A stretch of 64,000 bases of DNA from CAYFQB01 sp964345225. Lineage in GTDB: Bacteria > Nitrospirota > Thermodesulfovibrionia > Thermodesulfovibrionales > UBA6898. Shown piece by piece: positions 51,481 to 59,637 of the stretch. A program made the position numbers and the translations under genes. The DNA lies in assembly GCA_964345225.1 (NCBI GenBank), contig CAYFQB010000053.1, forward strand, positions 207,144 through 271,143, given 5' to 3'. The notes beneath the pieces were generated by a model. That model had not been told where the DNA came from. It did not search any database and was given only the letters and a program-made list of their open reading frames with translations. The stretch's first letter is position 1. Each line of letters begins with the position of its first letter.

Positions 51481-52449
51481 TTATCTGAAATCAATGATCA
51501 CTTTGAGAGAGCTTTTCTCTGCAGCCTTCTCAAATGCCTCCCTGGCTTCATTAAACGTGTATATTCCTGTTATGAGCGGTCTGACATCAAGTAGCTTTCT
51601 TGAAAGCGCATTTAAAGCAGGTTTAAAAGGACCGCATCTTGAACCGACCACGGCAAGTTCATCTGTAACAAGATGTGCAAGGTTCATCTCCCTGCCCTCT
51701 GTAACAGTGCTTTTCAATATGATTATTCCCATTGGCTTTATCAATTTTAAAGCCATTTCAAAACCGTCAGCAGAGCCTGTGGCATCAACCACTATATCGT
51801 AATTTTTTCCAATTTTTAAATCTTCTAGAATAAAGGTCTTTATATTCTTTTCTGTGGCAATTTTGAGTTTATTTTTATGCTTTCCGGTCAGACTTACATT
51901 ATAGTTATAAAGACCGAAGACAAACGAAACAAGCAGCCCTAGCTTCCCGTCACCCATAACGAGTATCCTGTCATCAGGTTTGATGCTAACCTGTCTGGTA
52001 ATCTCAAAGGCTGATGCCAAAGGTTCAATGAAAACCGCCTCTTCATCAGAGATGATCTCAGGAACCTCGAATAAATTGTTTAATGGCAGTGTAATATATT
52101 CAGCCATGGTACCGTCTTTATCAAGAATCCCAAGGACTTTTCTTCTCTGGCAATGATTCTTTAATCCTTTTAAACAGTATTCGCATATGCCACATGCACA
52201 GTTGATTTCACCTACAACCCTCCTGCCTGTCAAGCCCCTGTCTTTTCCATTTATCCTCTCTACCACACCAACAAACTCGTGTCCGATCACCCCTTTAAAT
52301 CCCTTATATCCCTTTATGATCTCAAGGTCAGTGTTACAGATACCGGCCATACTTATCCTGATAAGCGCCTCGTTTTCCAAAGGTTCAGGCAGTGGATGAT
52401 CTTCAACAAATCTAAGTTCTTTGTCAAAAACTACTGCTTTCATTTCCAT
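51481..52449 (-). CDS. Zinc-dependent medium-chain alcohol/polyol dehydrogenase
   Basis: 322 residues. ICNTDLEII (catalytic zinc Cys), GHEFVGVVE (His/Glu), the structural zinc set CACGICEYCLKGLKNHC, FIEPLASAFE and the nucleotide loop VMGDGKLGLL are MDR hallmarks. It is slightly short for the family (about 340-350). The substrate alcohol is not clear. Start could be either of the first two Met. Confidence 0.9.
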   Translation of the reverse strand: MEMKAVVFDKELRFVEDHPLPEPLENEALIRISMAGICNTDLEIIKGYKGFKGVIGHEFVGVVERINGKDRGLTGRRVVGEINCACGICEYCLKGLKNHCQRRKVLGILDKDGTMAEYITLPLNNLFEVPEIISDEEAVFIEPLASAFEITRQVSIKPDDRILVMGDGKLGLLVSFVFGLYNYNVSLTGKHKNKLKIATEKNIKTFILEDLKIGKNYDIVVDATGSADGFEMALKLIKPMGIIILKSTVTEGREMNLAHLVTDELAVVGSRCGPFKPALNALSRKLLDVRPLITGIYTFNEAREAFEKAAEKSSLKVIIDFR

Positions 52450-52554
52450 ACTGTTCCTGTTACATTCTAACGGAAATAATACAATATATCACATAACAAT
52501 TCATTCCATCCAGACCGTGCAGACAAAATTAGTCGTTGTAGTTGTTTGAGTTTA

Positions 52555-52583
52555 TTGCATCTGTATCGTAAAATAAATAATAT
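52555..52583 (+). promoter_or_regulatory. Promoter of the M1-ChaN-PDZ gene
   Basis: TTGCAT, 17-bp spacer, TAATAT, followed by GGAGGG before the ATG at 52607. Confidence 0.55.
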
Positions 52584-52606
52584 ATTTTGGAGGGAAAGGT
52601 TTTAAA

Positions 52607-55603
52607 ATGTATAAAGCAATTATATTTTTATCACTGTATCTGTTTTTATTTTTACCTTTAGTTACTACTGCTGAGGACAATACTCCATTAAATAATCTTG
52701 TTGTAAGATTTGACCTTGAGAACCATACAATAAGTGGCATCTCAAGAATTTCCCTGCCTGAAGGACATGCTGCAGTTGTAAATATTTCCGGTCTGAAGGT
52801 TCTTTCCGCATCAGTCAATAATAAAGCAATCATAACAGAACCAGGTATTACAGCAATCAATTTTCAGCCAGAAGAAGCCAATGATGTTCTGGAAATTATT
52901 TACAAAGCAGTATTTGATTTTTTGCCCGAGACTGACAGAAGTAAGAATCCTGGTGTTGTAAAGGGGAACCTCATCAGTCCCGATGGAATAGCTCTCATTG
53001 ACGGGTGGTACCCTTCTATAGAGGGAATCTCTAACTATAATCTAACTGCAATCCTGCCAAACGATTTCGAAGGAATATCGGAAGCTGAAGAAATAAAAAT
53101 AATAGAAAAAACAGATGTAAGCAGAGAATTCTCTTTTACATTCCCTAATCCGATAGAAAAGGTAACGCTGGTCGCTGGAAGATACATAATAAAAAAAGAC
53201 AGGCATAATAACACAGACATATTTGCGTATTTTCTTCCCAAGGATAGAGATCTTGCAAAAACCTATATAAAATATACAAAAAAATATATCGATATGTATG
53301 AAGGCCTTATCGGCAAGTATCCGTTTAAAAGATTCTCAATCGTTGAGAACATTTTACCAACAGGTTATGCCATGCCTACTTTTACACTTCTCGGGCAGGA
53401 TATTGTCAGACTGCCGTTTATACTGGAGACCTCTTTAGGACACGAGATACTCCATCAATGGTTAGGCAATTCAGTCTATGTCGATTATGCAAGCGGGAAC
53501 TGGAGTGAGGGGCTGACAACCTTCCTCTCAGACCACATGTACAAGGAAATTAAAGGTGCAGCATGGGATTACAGAAAACAGGCTCTTATATCATTTGAAA
53601 GTTATGTGATACCTGAAAACGATTTCCCATTGAAATCTTTCACAAATAGAACTGACAGGACGTCAGAGGCAATTGGATATGGAAAGTCCTTAATGGTATT
53701 TCATATGCTGAAAAATCTTGTTGGCGAGGAGATATTTTATAATTCGCTCGTACTATTTATCGAAAAGAATAAATTCAGACCTGCATCATGGAATGATATC
53801 AGGAACGCATTTGAAAAATCTTCTGGTAAAGATCTGGATTGGTTTTTCAAACAATGGACAGAAGAAAAAGGTGCTCCAGAAATCAATATACAGAATATTG
53901 AGGTAAAATACAGGGGCTCAAAAACTATAGTATCCTTTGAAATCCACCAGAAGGGGAAAAATTTCAAATTTCCACTTAATGTATTATTAAATCTAAGGGA
54001 CGGCGAGGTCAAAAGAACATTTGAGATTGAAGAAGAATCAACTGTCATTGAGATAGAGACAGAGGGCATTCCAGTTAATTTGGTTATCGATAACAACTAC
54101 GATATATTCAGAATACTTGCAGAGAAAGAGTTACCACCCGTAATTTCCAGGCTCCTTGGCGACAAGAATAAAATATTTGTTGTACCCCAGGGTAAAAGCG
54201 AAGAATATACAGCCTTATCAGAGTCTCTTAAAAATCACGGATTCACAGAGAAAAAAGAGGAAGATATAAAATATCTCGACTTGAATTCATCTTCACTCAT
54301 TATTCCTGGTATAGAAACTGGAATCGTAAAAAGACTCTTCAGCAAACTAACAAAACAGCCTCAGGATTTTTTTCTAATTGTTAAAGAAAATCCGCTCAAC
54401 AGCAATGGGGTAATAGCGATTATTGACGGTGCCTCAACAGAGGAACTCTCAGGATATATTAATAAGATTACTCATTACGGAAAATACAGCAACATTTCTT
54501 TTAAAGACGGGAAAAACACCTTGAAAACTGTAAACAGCAGCGATAAAGGCATACTTGCAGATATCAGCATAGATTATATCGGGGTCGAAGTCCCGCGTAC
54601 TATTAATACTGCTGACATAATCGAAAAGGTAAAAAACAAGACCATAGTATATGTCGGTGAATCACACGACAAATTTGAACATCACCGTGTCCAGCTTGAA
54701 GTAATAAGGGAATTGCATGAAAAAAATAAAAATATAGCTATCGGCATGGAGATGTTTCAGAAGCCATTCCAGAAAGTACTTGATGATTATATTGAAGGGA
54801 GAATTGAAGAAAAGGAGTTTTTAAAGAAATCAGAGTATTTTAAGCGCTGGGGATTCAACTACAACCTGTACAGAGAAATTTTATTATATGCGAGAGAATA
54901 CAAAATACCCGTTATAGCACTTAATATTAGCAGAGATATAGTATCCAAAGTCTCCAAAGAAGGCCTTCATGCACTTACAGAAGAAGAACTGAAGGAAGTC
55001 CCTGAAGACATTGATCTTACCGACATGGAATACAAAGAAAGACTAAAAGAAATCTTTGAACATCACAAAAACTCATGGAAGAAAAACTTTGACCTTTTTT
55101 ATGAGGCACAGGTCCTATGGGACGAATCAATGGCACACAACCTTAATGAGTTTATTCAGAAGAATCCTGAATATCAGGTTGTTGTCATCGCTGGTGTGGG
55201 TCATTTGGCTTTCAGATCGGGAATACCTAAACGTTGCTACCGGCTTAATAATAAAGATTATTCCATCATTCTGAGCAGTGAGGACATAGAACAGGACATT
55301 GCAGATTTTGTCCTTTACCCCGTCCCTATTAAGCCGCCCAGGTCTCCGAAACTCGGAGTTATACTCAGGGAAGAAGAAGGGAAAGTGAAAATAACCAGCT
55401 TCATACCAGGCAGCATTTCAAAAAAGGCCGGCCTTAAAAAGAACGATATCATTTTATCTATCGATGATACAAAGATAGAGGGCATAGATGACATAAAGAT
55501 ATTCCTTGTCTTTAAAAAGAAAGGTGATGATATAACGGTCAAAGTCTCAAGACAGAGATTTTTATTCGGAGCAGTTGAGAAAGAATTCAAAATTACACTT
55601 TAA
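52607..55603 (+). CDS. Exported M1-like peptidase fused to ChaN domain and PDZ
   Basis: 998 residues in one frame. Signal peptide at 1-21. An M1 gluzincin part has GYAMPTFT (exopeptidase-loop-like, 253-260) and HEILH at 279-283, with the third ligand probably E301 in NWSEG. The spacing to that Glu is 17 residues, one less than the usual 18. A linker follows (about 500-670). At 678-905 is a ChaN-like (DUF399) domain: VYVGESHDKFEHH with H687, GMEMFQ, WGFNYNLYREIL and GVGHLAFRSGIP with H866; ChaN binds haem. A C-terminal PDZ domain (about 915-998) has LGVILREEEG and GLKKNDIILSIDD. It should act in the periplasm. The role of the union is unknown. Confidence 0.82.
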   Translation: MYKAIIFLSLYLFLFLPLVTTAEDNTPLNNLVVRFDLENHTISGISRISLPEGHAAVVNISGLKVLSASVNNKAIITEPGITAINFQPEEANDVLEIIYKAVFDFLPETDRSKNPGVVKGNLISPDGIALIDGWYPSIEGISNYNLTAILPNDFEGISEAEEIKIIEKTDVSREFSFTFPNPIEKVTLVAGRYIIKKDRHNNTDIFAYFLPKDRDLAKTYIKYTKKYIDMYEGLIGKYPFKRFSIVENILPTGYAMPTFTLLGQDIVRLPFILETSLGHEILHQWLGNSVYVDYASGNWSEGLTTFLSDHMYKEIKGAAWDYRKQALISFESYVIPENDFPLKSFTNRTDRTSEAIGYGKSLMVFHMLKNLVGEEIFYNSLVLFIEKNKFRPASWNDIRNAFEKSSGKDLDWFFKQWTEEKGAPEINIQNIEVKYRGSKTIVSFEIHQKGKNFKFPLNVLLNLRDGEVKRTFEIEEESTVIEIETEGIPVNLVIDNNYDIFRILAEKELPPVISRLLGDKNKIFVVPQGKSEEYTALSESLKNHGFTEKKEEDIKYLDLNSSSLIIPGIETGIVKRLFSKLTKQPQDFFLIVKENPLNSNGVIAIIDGASTEELSGYINKITHYGKYSNISFKDGKNTLKTVNSSDKGILADISIDYIGVEVPRTINTADIIEKVKNKTIVYVGESHDKFEHHRVQLEVIRELHEKNKNIAIGMEMFQKPFQKVLDDYIEGRIEEKEFLKKSEYFKRWGFNYNLYREILLYAREYKIPVIALNISRDIVSKVSKEGLHALTEEELKEVPEDIDLTDMEYKERLKEIFEHHKNSWKKNFDLFYEAQVLWDESMAHNLNEFIQKNPEYQVVVIAGVGHLAFRSGIPKRCYRLNNKDYSIILSSEDIEQDIADFVLYPVPIKPPRSPKLGVILREEEGKVKITSFIPGSISKKAGLKKNDIILSIDDTKIEGIDDIKIFLVFKKKGDDITVKVSRQRFLFGAVEKEFKITL

Positions 55604-55622
55604 CGAAAATATCTTTAAACCA

Positions 55623-55654
55623 ATAAAAGGGCTCAAACGAGCCCTTTTATTTTT
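55623..55654. terminator. Bidirectional intrinsic terminator
   Basis: ATAAAAGGGCTC AAAC GAGCCCTTTTAT with T-runs on both strands. It serves the M1-ChaN-PDZ gene and the small lipoprotein gene. Confidence 0.93.
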
Positions 55655-55686
55655 AAAATTCAATAATTCCCTGTCCTGCAACTTCT

Positions 55687-55821
55687 TTAGTAGCCAGGAG
55701 CCTCTTTTTTCTCCGGAGCCTTTGGTACCTCCGTACCCTCTTTTTGCTGCTCGCAGCCTATTGCCAGGCTCAGGGAAAGCATCATAATTAATGTTAGCAA
55801 TAAAGTCCAAAATCTTTTCAT
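55687..55821 (-). CDS. Small lipoprotein (44 residues)
   Basis: MKRFWTLLLTLIMMLSLSLA is a signal peptide, followed by the lipobox AIGC with the lipidated Cys at 23. The mature part is only 22 residues (CEQQKEGTEVPKAPEKKEAPGY). A strong AGGAGG stands 9 nt before the ATG and an intrinsic terminator follows the stop, so this is a full transcription unit. It has the shape of the small entericidin-like or lipoprotein-5-type peptides, but no function is assignable. Confidence 0.8.
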   Translation of the reverse strand: MKRFWTLLLTLIMMLSLSLAIGCEQQKEGTEVPKAPEKKEAPGY

Positions 55822-56033
55822 TTAAATAACACCTCCTTTCATCTAGAAATCAAATAGATTAGATTGGCTGTTATATCTCCAGATAACAAAAGATATTATA
55901 ATTTCTGTTTGACTTCTGTCAACATAAAATTCAGCTTATCTTCCTAAATCTGATTATAATTTCTTATGCACTTATAATAATAAATAGTACAAATTAACAG
56001 TAAAAATCTAAAAACGAAGACATTATATATAAC

Positions 56034-56063
56034 TTGTCACTATCTCTTTATAGGAGTTATAAT
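56034..56063 (+). promoter_or_regulatory. Promoter of thiD (leaderless)
   Basis: TTGTCA, 18-bp spacer, TATAAT ending 8 nt before the thiD ATG. An AGGAG lies inside the spacer, too far upstream to serve as a ribosome site. Confidence 0.65.
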
Positions 56064-56071
56064 TCTAACTG

Positions 56072-56833
56072 ATGAGAAAAACCCTTACTATTGCAGGATT
56101 TGACCCTTCAGGCGGTGCCGGGGTACAGGCGGATTTGAAAGTTTTTCATTCTCTCAAAGTATATGGACTTTCTGTCGTTTCATCTCTTACAGCACAGAAT
56201 ACAAAAGGGGTTTACAGTATTATTCCAGTAAATAACCAGTTTTTAAAAAAACAACTGACCGTTCTTCTATCAGACCTTAAGCCAGATGCTACAAAAATAA
56301 GCATGCTTTATAGTGAATCAAATGTTGATACTGTTGTAAAAATAATCAAAAAATACTCTCTTAAGAATATCGTTGTTGATCCTGTTATACTTTCTTCATC
56401 AGGCAAGAGACTCGCTGAAAAAAATACACCCTCAGCTATCAGAAAAAAATTGTTCCCTTTTTGTACAGTTGTAACTCCGAATATTTACGAGGCTTCTATT
56501 CTGAGCGGAATTAATATTAAAACTGCAATCGATGTAAAAAAGGCAGCAGTTCTTCTTAAGGATTCTGGAGCTGAGAATATAATAATAACCGGCGGCGATC
56601 TCGAAGAATTTGCTACTGATACATTTTACAGCGGGGAATTCCATTACCTGAAAAGCAAGAAAGTGAGCGGCAAGTTTCACGGTACCGGCTGTATGTTTTC
56701 AGCTGCAATTACGGCATTCCTTGCACAAGGATACAATGCAATGGAAGCAACCAAACTAACGAAAAAATATATGAAAGGGGCTTTCAGCAAATACATCCGT
56801 GCAGGCGGGAAGATGAGATTATTTAATATATGA
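56072..56833 (+). CDS. thiD: Hydroxymethylpyrimidine / phosphomethylpyrimidine kinase
   Basis: 253 residues. It phosphorylates HMP and HMP-P for thiamine synthesis. TIAGFDPSGGAGVQADLKVF, GLSVVSSLTAQNTKGV, NIVVDPVILSSSGKRL, VTPNIYEASILSG and FHGTGCMFSAAITAFLAQG (anion-hole GTGC) are ThiD signatures. A strong -10 lies 8 nt before the ATG. thiE is at 18.5 kb, not adjacent. No TPP riboswitch seen. Confidence 0.95.
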   Translation: MRKTLTIAGFDPSGGAGVQADLKVFHSLKVYGLSVVSSLTAQNTKGVYSIIPVNNQFLKKQLTVLLSDLKPDATKISMLYSESNVDTVVKIIKKYSLKNIVVDPVILSSSGKRLAEKNTPSAIRKKLFPFCTVVTPNIYEASILSGINIKTAIDVKKAAVLLKDSGAENIIITGGDLEEFATDTFYSGEFHYLKSKKVSGKFHGTGCMFSAAITAFLAQGYNAMEATKLTKKYMKGAFSKYIRAGGKMRLFNI

Positions 56834-56944
56834 CCATTTTGATTGTCAGAAAAGCGATTTAACGAATTGATATTATAGGAAATATATAACCGCAAAGCCA
56901 CAAAGGGCGCAAAGGTAAAGAAGCGAAAAGAAGATATTCCCATA

Positions 56945-57058
56945 TGCCACGTTCGATAAAATATCTTTACGTGGCACATTGAAAACACTTATCCCTTCGG
57001 GAATATCCAAACTAAGGTGAACCCCGTAGAAATGATAAATTTCTTTACGTGGGTAAAT
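56945..57058. repeat. Three tandem palindromes, ACCCCGT family (copy 6)
   Basis: TGCCACGT...ACGTGGCA (56945-56976), ATCCCTTCGGGAAT (about 56991-57004), and ACCCCGTAGAAATGATAAAT with its partner TTTCTTTACGTGGGT (57021-57054). Located in the 350-bp gap between thiD and radA. The rest (57060-57183) holds no gene. Confidence 0.7.
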
Positions 57059-57183
57059 TTGGAGATGAAACACATTTTTTAATTGGAAACCTGAAGCTTA
57101 AGAGTTTAAAATATCGATAATCGACTTCGACTCAGAAATAATATTATATATTCATAGAGTTCAAGGCGGGGGGCAATTAATAT

Positions 57184-58548
57184 ATGCCAAAAATAAAAAC
57201 TTTTTATCGCTGTCAGTCATGCGGCTATTCAAGCCCAAAATGGCTGGGCAGATGTCCTGACTGCAGCAGCTGGAACAGCTTTGCTGAAGAAAAATCTGTT
57301 GAAGGATCACGGCAGACTTCATCCTTGCAAACTATCGGTAAAACCGAGCCGGTAGCTTTATGCTCTATTGAGGGTATTTCTGAAAAAAGAACACCCACAG
57401 GAATAAGTGAATTAGACAGGGTATTGGGGGGAGGTGTTGTTCCAGGATCTGTAATCCTCGTCGGTGGAGACCCAGGGATAGGTAAATCTACATTGCTGCT
57501 TCAGGCATTTTCAGGACTCTCACAAAGTCCTGGGAAAATGCTTTATGTCTCAGGGGAGGAATCACCACAACAGATAAAGATAAGAGCTGACAGGCTTTCA
57601 GTAAAATCCGACAATATAATCCTGCTCCCGGAAACTTCTCTCGAAGGCATATTGGATATAGCAATAAAAATCTCTCCAGATGCTATGGTTATAGATTCTA
57701 TTCAGACTGTATATACTCAGGATCTTCTTTCAGCACCGGGTTCGATCGGCCAAGTCAGGGAATGTTCTGCAAAACTGATGCTGTTTGCAAAGCGTTCAAA
57801 CATCCCAGTATTTATAGTAGGGCATGTAACAAAAGAGGGAACAATTGCAGGCCCTCGTGTTCTGGAACATATTGTCGATACCGTCCTGTACTTCGAAGGG
57901 GACAGGGGACACTCTTATCGAATCCTGAGAACAATAAAAAACCGTTTTGGTTCCACAAACGAAATTGGAATTTTTGAGATGTCTGATTCAGGTCTTATAG
58001 AGGTAGATAACCCATCGGAACTATTTCTTTCTGAAAGGCCACAGAGTGTTTCAGGTTCAACAGTTGTTGCAAGCCTTGAAGGTACAAGGCCTTTTATGGT
58101 CGAAATTCAGGCACTCGTTTCAGATACAAATTTCGGGATGCCGAGAAGAACTTCAATAGGCGTTGACTTTAATAAGGTAAACCTGCTGATAGCGATACTC
58201 GAAAAAAGGGCTGGCATGCATCTCGGAGGAATGGATGTTTTTATAAATGTAGTCGGTGGGCTGAAAATTATAGAGCCCGCTGTAGACCTTGGTATCATTG
58301 CCACAATAGCTTCTTCCGTTAAAGAAGTCCCGATAGACCCGGGAACCTTTGTTTTCGGAGAAGTAGGTCTTTCAGGAGAGATTCGGGCAGTTACACAGGC
58401 AGAATTGAGGATTAAAGAGGCATCAAAAATTGGGCTTAAAAAGGCGGTTATCTCTGCTGGTAATTCTGATAAGATAAAAAATGATTATGGCCTCAAAATA
58501 ACAGGGGTAAAAGATGTTGAGGAATTTCTGGAAGTTATTCTTGGCTAG
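57184..58548 (+). CDS. radA: DNA repair protein RadA
   Basis: 454 residues. Zinc finger C10, C13, C24, C27 at the N-terminus (YRCQSCGYSSPKWLGRCPDC), Walker A GGDPGIGKST (94-103), the RadA-specific KNRFGSTNEIGIFEM, and a C-terminal Lon-protease-like domain with VNVVGGLKI and FGEVGLSGEIRAV. It extends D-loops in recombination. GGGGGG lies 11 nt before the ATG. Confidence 0.95.
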   Translation: MPKIKTFYRCQSCGYSSPKWLGRCPDCSSWNSFAEEKSVEGSRQTSSLQTIGKTEPVALCSIEGISEKRTPTGISELDRVLGGGVVPGSVILVGGDPGIGKSTLLLQAFSGLSQSPGKMLYVSGEESPQQIKIRADRLSVKSDNIILLPETSLEGILDIAIKISPDAMVIDSIQTVYTQDLLSAPGSIGQVRECSAKLMLFAKRSNIPVFIVGHVTKEGTIAGPRVLEHIVDTVLYFEGDRGHSYRILRTIKNRFGSTNEIGIFEMSDSGLIEVDNPSELFLSERPQSVSGSTVVASLEGTRPFMVEIQALVSDTNFGMPRRTSIGVDFNKVNLLIAILEKRAGMHLGGMDVFINVVGGLKIIEPAVDLGIIATIASSVKEVPIDPGTFVFGEVGLSGEIRAVTQAELRIKEASKIGLKKAVISAGNSDKIKNDYGLKITGVKDVEEFLEVILG

Positions 58549-58770
58549 CCCACTTAATTTATAAATTCAACCAACATTTAATGTACACCGGAATGACACG
58601 ATATGTTCGCTCATTCTCGTCCCGAGGTTTCGGGACTCCAAGGTTTTCACCGGTATATCATCAAAATCCCTGACTTCCGGCGAAAAAAGCCGCTCTCATA
58701 CCATGTCATCCCTGTATCCTAGAAAATTTCGTGAATTATCTTGGCTAGTGTCGTTTTGAAAATAATCTCA

Positions 58771-58806
58771 TTAACCCAAAAAAAGCATTTAAAACAGGTA
58801 TTCATG
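58771..58806. mobile_element. MITE-like element fragment
   Basis: TTAACCCAAAAAAAGCATTTAAAACAGGTATTCATG matches the left end of the full copies (written here in full as a 36-bp site: key parts AACCCAAAAA and ACAGGTATTCATG). It stands 13 bp beyond the stop of the ExeA-like gene. The preceding 58549-58770 has no gene, with a TCCCGAGGTTTCGGGA hairpin near 58630. Confidence 0.6.
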
Positions 58807-58818
58807 CAGAAGTTATTG

Positions 58819-59634
58819 TTAAGTCTCCAGCCCTAAATCAACTGCAACCGTCTTTATTATTGATTCCTCGATAACTGTATTTTTAAATAGATACCCTTCC
58901 AGCAGTGCATTATCACAGATAGTGTTTATAATCCTTGGAATGCCTCTTGAATATTTATATATATCGGATATCGCCTGACCGGTAAATATATCATGGTTGC
59001 ATCCTGCAATCATTAACCTGTGTTTTACATAATCTCTTGTGCTCTCTTCAGAGTATGCAGACAATAATATTCTGACCGCAATTCTCTGCTTAAGAGGTTC
59101 GTCAAGCGAAAGAACTTCCTCGAGTTCAGGAAGACCAAAAAAGACAAAATTGACCATCTTGCCTTCGGGGATTTCCATATTGAGTAATCCCCTGAACTCC
59201 TCCATAATCTCTTTTGAGTTCAACATCTGAACTTCATCCATGAGAACAACGGCCTTCCTGCCCTCTTCGTAAATCTCATAGAGCCTATTGTATATCTCGC
59301 TTAGCAGTTCTACCTTATTATCACGTACTTCTTTAACACCGAGTTGTATTGCAAATTTCTTTAATAACCACTCAGAACTGACGGATGAATGAATTATAAC
59401 AAGCAGGGCAGCCTCGTACTTTTCTTCGTCAAGTTCTTCCAGCATTCTCCTAGCTAGTGTGGTCTTACCTGTACCGATATTACCGATAACCACAGCAAGA
59501 CCTTTACGTGTGTCAACTGCATATTTTAGTTTTGTAAAGGCTTCTGACAGCTCAGGGGTATTATGATAAAAACGGCTATCAACAACATTCGAAAAGGGGT
59601 GTTCTTTTAGTTTGTAGTAGCCTAAATAATCCAT
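58819..59634 (-). CDS. ExeA/GspA-like AAA ATPase
   Basis: 271 residues. The start YLGYYKLKEHPFSNVVDSRFYH is typical of the ExeA/GspA class, followed by Walker A IGNIGTGKTTLARRM, Walker B VVLMDEVQML, a sensor FVFFGLPELEEVL and the winged AAA lid GIPRIINTICDNALLEGY. There is no peptidoglycan-binding C-terminus, so it is the short form. Relatives energise assembly of secretion or pilus systems. It begins 3 bp after the TPR gene's stop and is therefore an operon partner. Confidence 0.88.
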   Translation of the reverse strand: MDYLGYYKLKEHPFSNVVDSRFYHNTPELSEAFTKLKYAVDTRKGLAVVIGNIGTGKTTLARRMLEELDEEKYEAALLVIIHSSVSSEWLLKKFAIQLGVKEVRDNKVELLSEIYNRLYEIYEEGRKAVVLMDEVQMLNSKEIMEEFRGLLNMEIPEGKMVNFVFFGLPELEEVLSLDEPLKQRIAVRILLSAYSEESTRDYVKHRLMIAGCNHDIFTGQAISDIYKYSRGIPRIINTICDNALLEGYLFKNTVIEESIIKTVAVDLGLET

Positions 59635-59637
59635 ATA

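Noticed and set aside
56034..56071. TPP riboswitch upstream of thiD (and of thiE)
   Set aside because: The thi-box consensus is absent and the thiD leader is too short to hold one.
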